From: Pseudacidovorax intermedius
GTDB taxonomy: Bacteria; Pseudomonadota; Gammaproteobacteria; Burkholderiales; Burkholderiaceae_C
Length of the DNA stretch: 64,000 bases
Direction of reading: 5' to 3'
NCBI RefSeq assembly: GCF_003350475.1
Contig: NZ_QQAV01000007.1
Span: 124,001 to 188,000, forward strand
Under the pieces are notes generated by a model. The model was not told the origin of the DNA. It did no database searches and was given only the letters and a program-made list of their open reading frames with translations. Below, piece by piece: positions 42,123-50,401 of this stretch. The translations under genes and the position numbers were made by a program. The stretch's first letter is position 1; the number at the start of each line of letters is the position of its first letter.

Positions 42123-43255
42123 AGGATTCGACTGCGTTTCCGCCTTCCATCGCCTGGATCCACATCGGCGACCTGCACATGGACGAGGCCGACGGCTGGG
42201 CCGCCCGGCCGCGGCTGCAGGCCATCGTGGAGGAGCTCAACGCCCATGCGCGCGAGGCCGACTTCGTCTATCTGCCCGGCGACAACGCCAACCATGCGAC
42301 GCCCGCACAGTACGCCGCCATCACCGAGGCGCTGGCCCCGCTGGCGCTGTCCTGGCGCGTGATCCCGGGCGACCATGACTTCGAGGGCGGCAGCCTGGCC
42401 GCCTACGAGGCCGCCTTCGCGCCGGCGCAGCGGCCGGAGCACGAGGTGATCGCCGGCCACCGCTGCATCTTCGTGGACGTGGTCGGCAGCGGCGCGGGGG
42501 GGCCGGACTTCCGGCTCAATTCGCACCACCGCCACCGCATCGCGCGCCAGCTGGCATTGGCCGAGGCGGCGGGCGAGCTGCCGCTGGTGTTCATGCACTG
42601 CTATCCCGGCGACCTGGCCGCCGATGGCGAGGCGCTGGCGCAGCTCTTCGCCGATGCACGTGTGCCCTTCGTCGACACGGGCCACACCCATTACAACGAG
42701 CTGCTCAACGATGGCGCGGTGGTCTATGGGGCCACGCGCTCGACGGCCCAGATCGAGGAGGGCGGCGGCATGCCCGGGTTTTCGGTGGTGTGTGTGCACG
42801 ACGGCGTGCCGAGCTGGCGCTTCCGGCCACTGGGCGCATGCTGGCCGCATGTGCAGATCGTCGCGCCCTGCGATCTGCGGCTGGTCACACGGGCCTCGCA
42901 GCCCCGTCAGGTGCCGCGTCCGGGCGTGGTGCGCGTGGTGGCGCGGCGCTTCGGCGCTGCCGACGCGCCCATGATGGCCACGCTGGACGATGCCACCCCG
43001 CAGCCCATGCGCGCGAGCGCACCGGGCTTCTGGGAGATCGACCTGCCGGTGGACGCGCCGGGCCTGCATCGCATCGATGTGAGCTGTGGCCGCGCGGCGG
43101 ATTCCGTCGAGGTGCTGGTGCGCGCGGCCGACGGCGTGCCCCGGCGCGGACCGTTGGTCGCGCCGGGCCATGCCTGCCACGCGATCGGCGCCTGGCCGGT
43201 GGCCGGCATCGACGGGCTGCAGCTGGGCCCCAACCGCAACGGCGGCGACTGGTAA
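42119..43255 (+). CDS. Calcineurin-like metallophosphoesterase
   Basis: 378 aa. Metal-binding motifs appear in order: IHIGDLHMDE (DxH at 18-20), LPGDNANHA (GDxxN/H), IPGDHDFEG (GNHD-like, with Asp in place of Asn), MHCYPGDL and DTGHTHYNEL (GHxH). A C-terminal extension of about 110 residues (from VARRFGAADAPMMATLDDATPQP) looks like a beta-sandwich add-on. It is translationally coupled to the MFS gene. Substrate is unknown; it could process a phosphorylated form of what the transporters move. The Asn-to-Asp change in the third motif is worth noting. Confidence 0.83.
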   Translation: MKDSTAFPPSIAWIHIGDLHMDEADGWAARPRLQAIVEELNAHAREADFVYLPGDNANHATPAQYAAITEALAPLALSWRVIPGDHDFEGGSLAAYEAAFAPAQRPEHEVIAGHRCIFVDVVGSGAGGPDFRLNSHHRHRIARQLALAEAAGELPLVFMHCYPGDLAADGEALAQLFADARVPFVDTGHTHYNELLNDGAVVYGATRSTAQIEEGGGMPGFSVVCVHDGVPSWRFRPLGACWPHVQIVAPCDLRLVTRASQPRQVPRPGVVRVVARRFGAADAPMMATLDDATPQPMRASAPGFWEIDLPVDAPGLHRIDVSCGRAADSVEVLVRAADGVPRRGPLVAPGHACHAIGAWPVAGIDGLQLGPNRNGGDW

Positions 43256-43374
43256 TCGCGGAAAGGCCCACACCCCGCTCTTCATGACGTGGAGTGCCAA
43301 GCGCATCGCGTGAAGCCGGTGGCGCGCAGGGCATCAGACGGCCGCGGAGCAGGCCATGCCAGGGCACCCGAGGA

Positions 43375-43436
43375 ACTGGCTTCGCCAGGCCTCTGGGTGC
43401 GCCCCCCTCCAAGCCGAAGGCGCCAGAGAGGGGGGG
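43375..43436. repeat. GC-rich repeat-like hairpin element
   Basis: CTGGC-TTC-GCCAG and then CCCCCCTC...GAGGGGGG flanking AAGCCGAAGGCGCCAGA form stem-loops in the 210-bp gap between convergent genes. Elements of this look are scattered between genes in Comamonadaceae genomes as I recall; only one copy is seen in this window. Confidence 0.4.
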
Positions 43437-43465
43437 AGCCGCGAAGCGGCATGGGGGGTGTTGAC

Positions 43466-45502
43466 TCAGATACTGTCGATGCGCACCAGCACGGCCGTGG
43501 CCGTGTAGCTCACGCTGACCTTGCCGAAGCCCTGCACCGTCACGTTGCCGAAGCGGCCCTGGCGGCCGGCGGCCTGGATCACGGTGAGGGTGTCGCCCAC
43601 CTTCGGCGTGTAGCCGCTGGCGAAGCGCACTGCCAGATCGCCACCGGCGATCACGGCATTGCCGCCCACCTTCAGCAGGCCGGCACCGTTGGCGCCCGCC
43701 ACCACGCTCAGCGTGCCGGCGGTCTGCGTGTAGCGGCCCGCCAGCGTCAGCGGCGCAGCGGCGACGGTGCTCTCCAGCGTGCCGCCCTTGACGAACACAT
43801 CGCCGCCGCCCAGCGCGGTGGCCGAGTCGGCGCCCAGCACGCCCGCGGCCAGCACGGTGCCGCCGGTGTAGCCGTTGTTGCCCGACAGGCGCAGCTGGCC
43901 CGTGCCCAGCTTGGTCAGCTTGCCCGCGCCGGCGATGTCGTTGCGCCAGCGGTCGATGGCGTTGAAGCCGCCCAGGCTGGCGTCCAGCGTGACGGCCACG
44001 TCGCCGTCGAAGCGGCCGTAGCCGTCTGCGGCGGCGAAGAGGTTCAGGCGGCCCCAGCCTTCGCCGTCGTTGCCCAGCGGATAGCCCGAGTCGATGGCGG
44101 TGCTCTTGAGCACCACGCGGCGCTGGTCGGCGCTCAGGTAGGGCAGGCGCGTTTCCAGCAGCACCTCGGCGCCCTTGGGCACGGTGGCGGTCTGGCCGGC
44201 GGCGCCGGTGCGGTCCAGGCCGTAGGTCAGGCGCTGCAGGTAGGTCTTGCGCCAGGCTGCGCTGTCGCTGAAGCGATCGAAGTCGGGCTGCGTGCTGTCC
44301 TGGGTGCGCGGCGTGTGCGCGTAGGTGTTCAGCGCATTGAAGTCGGCGCTGCCACTTTGCGTGCGCAGCCAGGCCTGGGCCTGGTCGTAGGCGGCCTTCT
44401 TCACGGCGGGCGTGTAGCTGGCCACGCTGGAGAGGTTGTAGGCCACCACGGCCGTGGCGTGCACGCGGCCGCCCATCACGTCAAGCGGCGAATGCATGCC
44501 GGCCAGGATGCGGTTCTCGCCCATTTCCATCGCCCGGGCCACCAGCTCCTGGTAGCGCTGCGGCACCAGGTACGCCATGGCCAGCGTGTCGCGCCAGGCC
44601 TCGGCCGTGTGGCCGCTGGGGAAGCCGCCGTCGGTGGCCGGTGTGGTGCTCTTGGCCGACTCGAGCGCGGGCACCACCTTCACGTCGCTGCTCCAGCGCC
44701 AGGGGCGGGCGTACTTGTAGAAGCGCTTGGGCGGTTCGGTGGAGCCGGCGGCCAGGCCGTTGATGAAGTCCACCGCCAGGCCCAGGTTGGCATTGCCGCC
44801 CGCGCTGCCCACGCCGACGTTGTTGCCGCCGTCGCTCACTGCGGGGCTCAGCGCCGTGTTGGGGTCGACGGCCGTGATGGTGGTGGTCTGCTGCGTGCCG
44901 GCGCGCCAGGCGCTGGTGAGCGGGCCCATGCCGTCGCTCACGCTGTAGCCCTTGCCGCGGCGGTCGTCCATGTAGGCGGCCAGGCCCTGGGCCGTGGTGC
45001 GGGCCTGCGTGGCGGTCTTGACGTAGTTGATGTTGGCGGCGTGGACGGCGGCGTTCTTCACCGTGCCGTCGGTGCTGTCGCCGGGGATGCCGCTCCAGGT
45101 CGATGGCGTCACGGCCGGACAGCCGTTGGCCGCGGCCAGGGTGACGCCCGCGTCGACCATGAGCGAACTGGGCGTCCAGATGTCCAGGAAGCCCTGCAGC
45201 ACGCGAGCGCCTGCATTGGTGGCCAGGGTGACGTTGCAGGGGTTGTCGCGCTGATTGGTGGCGCCGGTGTCCACATAGGCGACGGCGCTGGGCACCGGGG
45301 CCGTGTCGGCCTGGCCCAGGCCGGCAGGCTCGGCCGGGACGGTGACCGTCTCGGTGGCGGTGCTGCTGCCCGACGGGGCGGCGCTCGTGACGGGCGTGAA
45401 GCTGATATTGCTGCCGTTGCCCCCGCCGCAGGCCATGAGGGCGGCGGCACTGGCGACGGCAAGGACGAGGGTGCGGAGACGGAGGTTCGGTGCGGGGACC
45501 AT
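43466..45502 (-). CDS. Secreted PAP2-family acid phosphatase lipoprotein with autotransporter-type repeat
   Basis: 678 aa. The signal peptide ends in a lipobox, LMACGGG. The PAP2/class A acid phosphatase motifs are complete: KRFYKYARPW (Kx6RP), GFPSGHTAEAW (PSGH) and NRILAGMHSPLDV (Rx5Hx3D). The C-terminal third has an autotransporter-associated repeat (GAGKLTKLGTGQLRLSGNNGYTGGTVLAAGVL) but no beta-barrel translocator. ATG 45502 is preferred over a TTG at 45523. It releases phosphate from organic esters outside the inner membrane. A phosphate-independent stand-alone unit; its stop is 57 bp upstream of nothing but the repeat hairpin. Confidence 0.82.
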   Translation of the reverse strand: MVPAPNLRLRTLVLAVASAAALMACGGGNGSNISFTPVTSAAPSGSSTATETVTVPAEPAGLGQADTAPVPSAVAYVDTGATNQRDNPCNVTLATNAGARVLQGFLDIWTPSSLMVDAGVTLAAANGCPAVTPSTWSGIPGDSTDGTVKNAAVHAANINYVKTATQARTTAQGLAAYMDDRRGKGYSVSDGMGPLTSAWRAGTQQTTTITAVDPNTALSPAVSDGGNNVGVGSAGGNANLGLAVDFINGLAAGSTEPPKRFYKYARPWRWSSDVKVVPALESAKSTTPATDGGFPSGHTAEAWRDTLAMAYLVPQRYQELVARAMEMGENRILAGMHSPLDVMGGRVHATAVVAYNLSSVASYTPAVKKAAYDQAQAWLRTQSGSADFNALNTYAHTPRTQDSTQPDFDRFSDSAAWRKTYLQRLTYGLDRTGAAGQTATVPKGAEVLLETRLPYLSADQRRVVLKSTAIDSGYPLGNDGEGWGRLNLFAAADGYGRFDGDVAVTLDASLGGFNAIDRWRNDIAGAGKLTKLGTGQLRLSGNNGYTGGTVLAAGVLGADSATALGGGDVFVKGGTLESTVAAAPLTLAGRYTQTAGTLSVVAGANGAGLLKVGGNAVIAGGDLAVRFASGYTPKVGDTLTVIQAAGRQGRFGNVTVQGFGKVSVSYTATAVLVRIDSI

Positions 45503-45579
45503 GGGAATCTCGGGCGAGGACAAAGCCCGGGATTCTGGAAAGAGTTTGTGACAGTTCTGAGGCCCTCAGAGCATCGCAC

Positions 45580-46056
45580 TCAACTGCCCGTCGCTGCTGC
45601 CTTGGTCGCAGCCCGCGGGCGCACCAGCATCACCGGCATCGCCGCGATGCGGGCGACCTGCTCGGCGTCGCTGCCCAGCAGCAGGCGGTTCACGCCGCGG
45701 CGGCCATGGGTGCCCAGCACGATGAGGTCGCAGCCGGACTGGCTGGCCTGGTCTGCGATCAGCTGCGACACACGTTCGCCCCGGCTTTCGACCAGCACGG
45801 TCTCCGCCGCGATGCCCTGGGCTTCGAGTGTTTGCCGCGCAGCGTCCAGCAACGCCTGGCCGTTGCGCAGGAAGGTGGGCCGCACCTCCTGGATGTGCAC
45901 CAGCGGGGGCTCGAAGCCCGTGATGTGGTCCATGGCGTCGACCACATGCAGCAGCACGACGGTGGCGCCAGCCAGGCGCGCGAGCTGCGCGGCCTCGTCC
46001 AGCGCCAGCGCGGCGGTGGCGCTGCCATCGAGGGGAACCAGGAGACGGTGGTACAT
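45580..46056 (-). CDS. Universal stress protein (UspA family)
   Basis: 158 aa. N-terminus MYHRLLVPLDGSATAALALDEAAQLA, and C-terminal ATP-binding signature GTHGRRGVNRLLLGSDAEQVAR (G-2x-G-9x-G-S), then MPVMLVRP. It belongs to the ATP-binding Usp group. It is the last gene of the long leftward PHA-efflux-acetate operon, 24 bp after acetate kinase. Usp genes next to Pta/AckA and under FNR-type control are known from other proteobacteria. Confidence 0.92.
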   Translation of the reverse strand: MYHRLLVPLDGSATAALALDEAAQLARLAGATVVLLHVVDAMDHITGFEPPLVHIQEVRPTFLRNGQALLDAARQTLEAQGIAAETVLVESRGERVSQLIADQASQSGCDLIVLGTHGRRGVNRLLLGSDAEQVARIAAMPVMLVRPRAATKAAATGS

Positions 46057-46080
46057 GGAGAAGGTCCTCTTCCTTGGTGT

Positions 46081-47292
46081 TCAGGGGGTCATGAGCGCCG
46101 CCGCATGGCGCGCCGCGATCCATTCCTCGTTGGTGGGCTCCACGCCCACGTCGACCCGGCTGGCGGTGGTGGAGATTCGGGACCGGTCGGCCTGGTTGGC
46201 CGGCTCGTCCAGTTCCAGCCCCAGCCAGCCCAGCGCCGCGCACACCCGCGCGCGCAGCACGGCGTTGTGCTCGCCGATGCCGGCGGTGAAGACCAGCCGG
46301 TCCAGCCCGCCCAGCACGGCCACCAGCGCCCCGATCTCGCGCACGATGCGGCGCACGTAGAGGGCCAGCGCAGCGCGGGCGCGTTCGCCCTCGGGGCTGT
46401 CCTCGGCCTCGCGGGCGAGCAGCACGCGCGGATCGCCCGACAGGCCCGAGATGCCCAGCAGCCCCGACTGGTGGTAGAGCGCGTGGCCCACCTGCTGCAG
46501 GCTCAGCCGCTCGATCTCCATCAGGTAGAGCACGGCGCCGGGGTCGAGCGCGCCGGTGCGCGTGCCCATCATCAGCCCGTCCAGGGCCGAGAAGCCCATG
46601 GTGGTGGCGACGCTGCGCAGGCCCTGCATGGCGCACAGGCTGGCGCCGCTGCCCAGGTGGGCGACGATGGTGCGGGCGGCCTCGGCCGGCGCACGGCCGT
46701 GCCGCTCGGCCAGGGCGATGGCGATGTATTCGTACGAGAGGCCATGGAAGCCGTAGCGCCGCAGCCCGCGCTCCCAGGCCTCCCACGACAGCGGCAGCAT
46801 CCGCTCCACCTGCGGCAGCGTGTGGTGGAAGGCGGTGTCGAAGCAGGCGATCTGCGGCAGCGTCGGCCGCTCGGCCAGCAGGATCTCCATGGCCTCCAGT
46901 GCGAAGGGCTGGTGCAGTGGCGCGAGCGGGATGTAGCTGCGCAGCTCGGCCAGCACCTGCGCATCGACGCGCACCGGCGCGAAGTGGCGGCTGCCGCCAT
47001 GCACCACGCGGTGGGCCACGGCGGCCAGCGGCCGGCCGGCCAGCCAGCGCAGCACCTCGTCGCGGATGCGGGCCAGGGCGTCGTGGTAGGGCTGCTCGGC
47101 CGACAGCGCCAGCGGGGTCACGGGCAGGTCGCTGGCGCCGATGTCGGGCGCCGGGCCGCCGATGTCCTGCACCTTGCCGTTCCAGGCCGGGCGCCGCGGC
47201 GGCTCGCCGTCACCGGCGGCGAAAAGGGCGAACTTGATGCTGGACGAGCCGCAGTTCAGCACCAGGATGAAGGCGGTGGCGGTCCCGTTCAC
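46081..47292 (-). CDS. ackA: Acetate kinase
   Basis: 403 aa, the standard length. It carries the acetate/propionate kinase signatures FILVLNCGSSSIKFALF near the N-terminus, AVAHRVVHGGSRHF, ACFDTAFHHTLPQ, RRYGFHGLSYEYIA, IVAHLGSGASLCA, GFSALDGLMMGTRTGALDPGAV and FTAGIGEHNAVLRARVC. It makes ATP and acetate from acetyl phosphate supplied by the upstream MaoC-Pta product. It lies 78 bp downstream of that gene and 24 bp upstream of the usp gene. It fits substrate-level ATP formation under low oxygen. Confidence 0.95.
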   Translation of the reverse strand: MNGTATAFILVLNCGSSSIKFALFAAGDGEPPRRPAWNGKVQDIGGPAPDIGASDLPVTPLALSAEQPYHDALARIRDEVLRWLAGRPLAAVAHRVVHGGSRHFAPVRVDAQVLAELRSYIPLAPLHQPFALEAMEILLAERPTLPQIACFDTAFHHTLPQVERMLPLSWEAWERGLRRYGFHGLSYEYIAIALAERHGRAPAEAARTIVAHLGSGASLCAMQGLRSVATTMGFSALDGLMMGTRTGALDPGAVLYLMEIERLSLQQVGHALYHQSGLLGISGLSGDPRVLLAREAEDSPEGERARAALALYVRRIVREIGALVAVLGGLDRLVFTAGIGEHNAVLRARVCAALGWLGLELDEPANQADRSRISTTASRVDVGVEPTNEEWIAARHAAALMTP

Positions 47293-47370
47293 GGGGCCAT
47301 CTCCGGCTTGGTCTGCGGCGCATGGGCTCTGCGGGGCGGATGAGTGTTCATGTCGGGCTCGCTCCGAGGT

Positions 47371-48792
47371 TCACGGCGGCGTGGTGCGCCAGCGGTGGGC
47401 CAGCAACACCGCGATGGCGCAGGAGGCGATGCGCGCGGCCCGGGTGTCCGCCCGGCTGGTCAGCACGATGGGCACGCGCGCGCCCATCACGATGCCGGCG
47501 CTGGCCGCGTCGCCCATGTATTCGAGCTGCTTGGCCAGCATGTTGCCGCTTTCCAGGTCGGGCACCACGAGCACATCGGCCTGGCCCGCGACGGGCGATT
47601 CGATGCCCTTGATGCGCGCCGCCGCGGCCGAGACCGCGTTGTCGAAGGCCAGCGGACCGTCCAGCACGCCGCCGGTGATCTGGCCGCGCTCGGCCATCTT
47701 GCAGAGGGCGGCGGCGTCCAGCGTCGCGGCCATGCGCGGGTTGACCGTCTCCACCGCCGCCAGCAGCGCCACCCGCGGCGTGGCCACGCCCACGGCCTGG
47801 GCCAGGGCGATGGCGTTGCGCACGATGTCGGCCTTCTCTTCCAGGCCGGGCGCGATGTTGATGGCCGCATCGGTCACGATGAAGGGCCGCGGATAGGCTG
47901 GCGTCTGCATCAGGAAGCAGTGCGACAGGCGCCGGCCGGTGCGCAGGCCAGCGGCGGCGTCGAGCACCGCGGCCATCAGTTCGTCGGTGTGCAGGCTGCC
48001 CTTCATGAGCGCCTCGACCTCGTGCGCACCGGCCAGGGCAGCGGCGCGCGCGGCGGCGGCATGGCTGTGCGGCACGTCCTCGATGGCGATGCCGGTGAGG
48101 TCGAGCCCGGCGGCCAGGGCCGCGGCCTCGATCTTCGCGCGCGGTCCCACCAGTACCGGCTCGATCAGGCCGGCCGCGCGGGCATCCAGCGCGCCGCCCA
48201 GGCTCAGCCCGTCGCAGGGGTGCACCACCGCCACGCGGATGGCGCCCAGCGGCTTCACATGGGCCAGCAGACGCGGCAGGCCGTCGCCGGCCGCATGCAG
48301 CCGCACTTCGGGCAGGGTGGCGGCGGGGCGCTCGATCTTCTCGGTGGGCGCGAGCACGGTGGCCTCGCCCTCGATCACGTCCTCGCCGGCCTGGTTGGTG
48401 CAGCGGCAGTCGAGGGTGAGGCGCTTCTTCGTGGCGTCGCGGGTGGCGACGGTGACGCGGATGGTCAGCGTGTCGCCCACCCGCACCGGCCGCAGGAAGC
48501 GCAGTGTCTGGCCCAGGTACACGGTGCCCGGCCCGGGCAGCCGCGTGCCGAGCACGGCGGAGATCAGGGCGCCGCCCCACATGCCGTGGGCGATCACGCC
48601 ATGGAAGCGGGTGGAGGCCGCGAACTCCGCGTCCAGGTGCTGCGGGTTGACGTCGCCAGAGAGCACGGCGAAGAGCTGGATGTCCTGCGCCGTCAGCGTG
48701 CGCTGCAGGCTGGCGCTGTCGCCCACGGCGATCTCGTCGAAGGTGCGGTTGCGCACCAGCGCCAGAGGTGCCTCGGCCGGCTCGGCGCTCAT
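47371..48792 (-). CDS. pta: MaoC-like hydratase fused to phosphate acetyltransferase
   Basis: 473 aa. Residues about 10-145 are a MaoC-type (R)-specific enoyl-CoA hydratase domain (RTFDEIAVGDSASLQRTLTAQDI, VLSGDVNPQHLDAEFAASTRFHGVIAHGMWGG). Residues about 155-473 are a phosphate acetyl/butyryltransferase domain (HPCDGLSLGGALDARAAGLIEPVLVGP, MKGSLHTDELM, VTDAAINIAPGLEEKADI). This two-domain form is known in proteobacteria. The hydratase half could feed (R)-3-hydroxyacyl-CoA to the PHA synthase of the same operon; the Pta half feeds acetate kinase. It starts by ATGA overlap with the phasin-like gene. Confidence 0.9.
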   Translation of the reverse strand: MSAEPAEAPLALVRNRTFDEIAVGDSASLQRTLTAQDIQLFAVLSGDVNPQHLDAEFAASTRFHGVIAHGMWGGALISAVLGTRLPGPGTVYLGQTLRFLRPVRVGDTLTIRVTVATRDATKKRLTLDCRCTNQAGEDVIEGEATVLAPTEKIERPAATLPEVRLHAAGDGLPRLLAHVKPLGAIRVAVVHPCDGLSLGGALDARAAGLIEPVLVGPRAKIEAAALAAGLDLTGIAIEDVPHSHAAAARAAALAGAHEVEALMKGSLHTDELMAAVLDAAAGLRTGRRLSHCFLMQTPAYPRPFIVTDAAINIAPGLEEKADIVRNAIALAQAVGVATPRVALLAAVETVNPRMAATLDAAALCKMAERGQITGGVLDGPLAFDNAVSAAAARIKGIESPVAGQADVLVVPDLESGNMLAKQLEYMGDAASAGIVMGARVPIVLTSRADTRAARIASCAIAVLLAHRWRTTPP

Positions 48793-49175
48793 GGGCTCTC
48801 CTTGGGCTTGCCCTGCGGGGCCAGGGCCTCGGCCGTGCTCTTCTGCCACTGCGCCCAGGCTTCGCGCAGGCCCTGGGCCAGCTCGGTCTGGCTGGCCAGG
48901 CCGCCCTGCACCAGCGTGCGCCACGCCTCCAGGTTGCGCTGCGTGCCGCGCCAGAGCAGGTCGGCGGGCCAGGTGCCGAGCGCCGGCCAGTCGCCCGTGT
49001 TGGCCGCATGGCCCACCTGGGAGACCGCGTCTTCCTCGGTGTCGGAGAACAGCCGCAGTCGGCGCTCCCAGGCCTCGCGCCCGGCCTGCTGCAGCAGGGC
49101 GAAGGTGCGCAGGGCCAGCGCGGTGTTGGCCGTGGCCAGTGCCACGGGCAGGGGGGTGACAGGGGCGTCATGCAT
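48789..49175 (-). CDS. Phasin-like PHA-granule protein
   Basis: 128 aa, largely amphipathic helix: ALATANTALALRTFALLQQAGREAWERRLRLF and LLWRGTQRNLEAWRTLVQGGLASQTELAQGLREAWAQWQKSTAEA, the pattern of phasins that coat polyhydroxyalkanoate granules. AAGGAG lies 6 nt before the ATG. The stop overlaps the start of the MaoC-Pta gene. A PHA synthase is encoded upstream in the same operon, which supports the assignment. Sequence identity of phasins is low in general, so confidence rests on pattern and context. Confidence 0.72.
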   Translation of the reverse strand: MHDAPVTPLPVALATANTALALRTFALLQQAGREAWERRLRLFSDTEEDAVSQVGHAANTGDWPALGTWPADLLWRGTQRNLEAWRTLVQGGLASQTELAQGLREAWAQWQKSTAEALAPQGKPKESP

Positions 49176-49207
49176 GGGAATCTCCTTGCGATGAAAAACA
49201 GGGACGT

Positions 49208-50395
49208 TCAGGCCATCTGACTGATGGTGCGCCGAAAACGCGAGAGCGCCATGACGAAGAGCACGAGTCCGATGACGAACAGGGCCGCGAAGGAAGGCCA
49301 CACCACGTCGATGCCGGCGCCGCGGTACAGGATGGCCTGGCTCAGCTCGACATAGTGCGTGTTCGGCGCGGCGAGCATCAGGTCCTGAACCAGCGCGGGC
49401 ATGCTCTCGCGCGGGGTGACCGTGCCCGAGAGCATCTGCAGCGGCAGCAGCGTGAGCATCAGCAGCAGCCCGAACTGCGGCATCGAGCGCGCCACGGTGG
49501 CCATGAAGATGCCCATGGCGGTGGTCGAGAACAGGTGCAGCGCCGTGCCGGCCAGGAACAGCGGCACCGAGCCCTCCACCGGCACGCCGAGCAGGCCCTG
49601 CACCACGAACTGCAGCGAGGCCGCCGCGGCCACCAGCACCACCACGCCCATGGACCACACCTTGGCCAGCATGATCTCGGTGGGTGTGACCGGCATCACC
49701 AGCAGGTGCTCGATGGTGCCGTGCTCGCGCTCACGGATCAGCGCCGCGCCGGTGAGCACGATGGCCAGCATGGTCACGTTGTTGATGATCTGCATCAGCC
49801 CGCCGAACCACGCCTTTTCCAGCGCCGGGTTGAAGCGGGCGCGCAGCGCCAGGTCCACCGGCAGCGTGGTGGTGGCGCGGTAGCGGCGCAAAAAGTCGTT
49901 GACCTGCTCGGTCACGATCTGCTGCACGGCGCCGTTGCCCGAGAAGGCCTGGCTCATGCGGGTGGCGTCCACGTTGAGCTGCACCTCGGCCCGCCGGCCC
50001 GCCAGCACGTCGCGCTGGAAGCCGGTGGGGATGACCAGCGCGAAGGTGTAGCGGCCCGCGTCCATGCCCGCGTCCATCTGCGCCTGGCCGATGGCCACCG
50101 GCGCCGAGAAGTAGGGCGGCTGGAAGGCCGAGACGATGCGCTGCGACAGCGGCGACTGGTCCTCGTCCACGATGGCGATGGGCGCGTTGTGCAGCGTCTC
50201 GGGGATGGCCGTGGCGCCCGTGTAGACCGCCACCGAGAAGGTGTAGACGATCAGCACCAGCATGGTCGGGTCGCGCCACAGGCTCCACAGCTCCTTGACG
50301 CCCAGGCGCAGGATGTTGGCCAGGCGGCGCGCGATGGCGGTGCGGCGCCTGGTCGGCGCGGCGGTGGCTTGGGGGATGGGAGCGGTGGCGACCAT
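49208..50395 (-). CDS. ABC-2 type transporter permease (YhhJ-like)
   Basis: 395 aa. An N-terminal helix follows RLANILRLGVKELWSLWRDPTMLVLIVYTFSVAVYTGA, then a large periplasmic domain (residues 60-180, with ETLHNAPIAIVDEDQSPLSQRIVSAF), then five helices ending SRFRRTISQMA. TLLPLQMLSGTVTPRESMP is a typical ABC-2 stretch. It lies 6 bp after the fused ATPase-permease gene and should form the second membrane half of an exporter with it, plus the HlyD and TolC-like partners upstream in the operon. Confidence 0.88.
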   Translation of the reverse strand: MVATAPIPQATAAPTRRRTAIARRLANILRLGVKELWSLWRDPTMLVLIVYTFSVAVYTGATAIPETLHNAPIAIVDEDQSPLSQRIVSAFQPPYFSAPVAIGQAQMDAGMDAGRYTFALVIPTGFQRDVLAGRRAEVQLNVDATRMSQAFSGNGAVQQIVTEQVNDFLRRYRATTTLPVDLALRARFNPALEKAWFGGLMQIINNVTMLAIVLTGAALIREREHGTIEHLLVMPVTPTEIMLAKVWSMGVVVLVAAAASLQFVVQGLLGVPVEGSVPLFLAGTALHLFSTTAMGIFMATVARSMPQFGLLLMLTLLPLQMLSGTVTPRESMPALVQDLMLAAPNTHYVELSQAILYRGAGIDVVWPSFAALFVIGLVLFVMALSRFRRTISQMA

Positions 50396-50401
50396 GGCGT
50401 C

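Noticed and set aside
43289-46360. A 1023-codon plus-strand open frame.
   Set aside because: Antisense to the PAP2 phosphatase, Usp and acetate kinase genes; Gly/Ala/His/Arg-rich with no domain.
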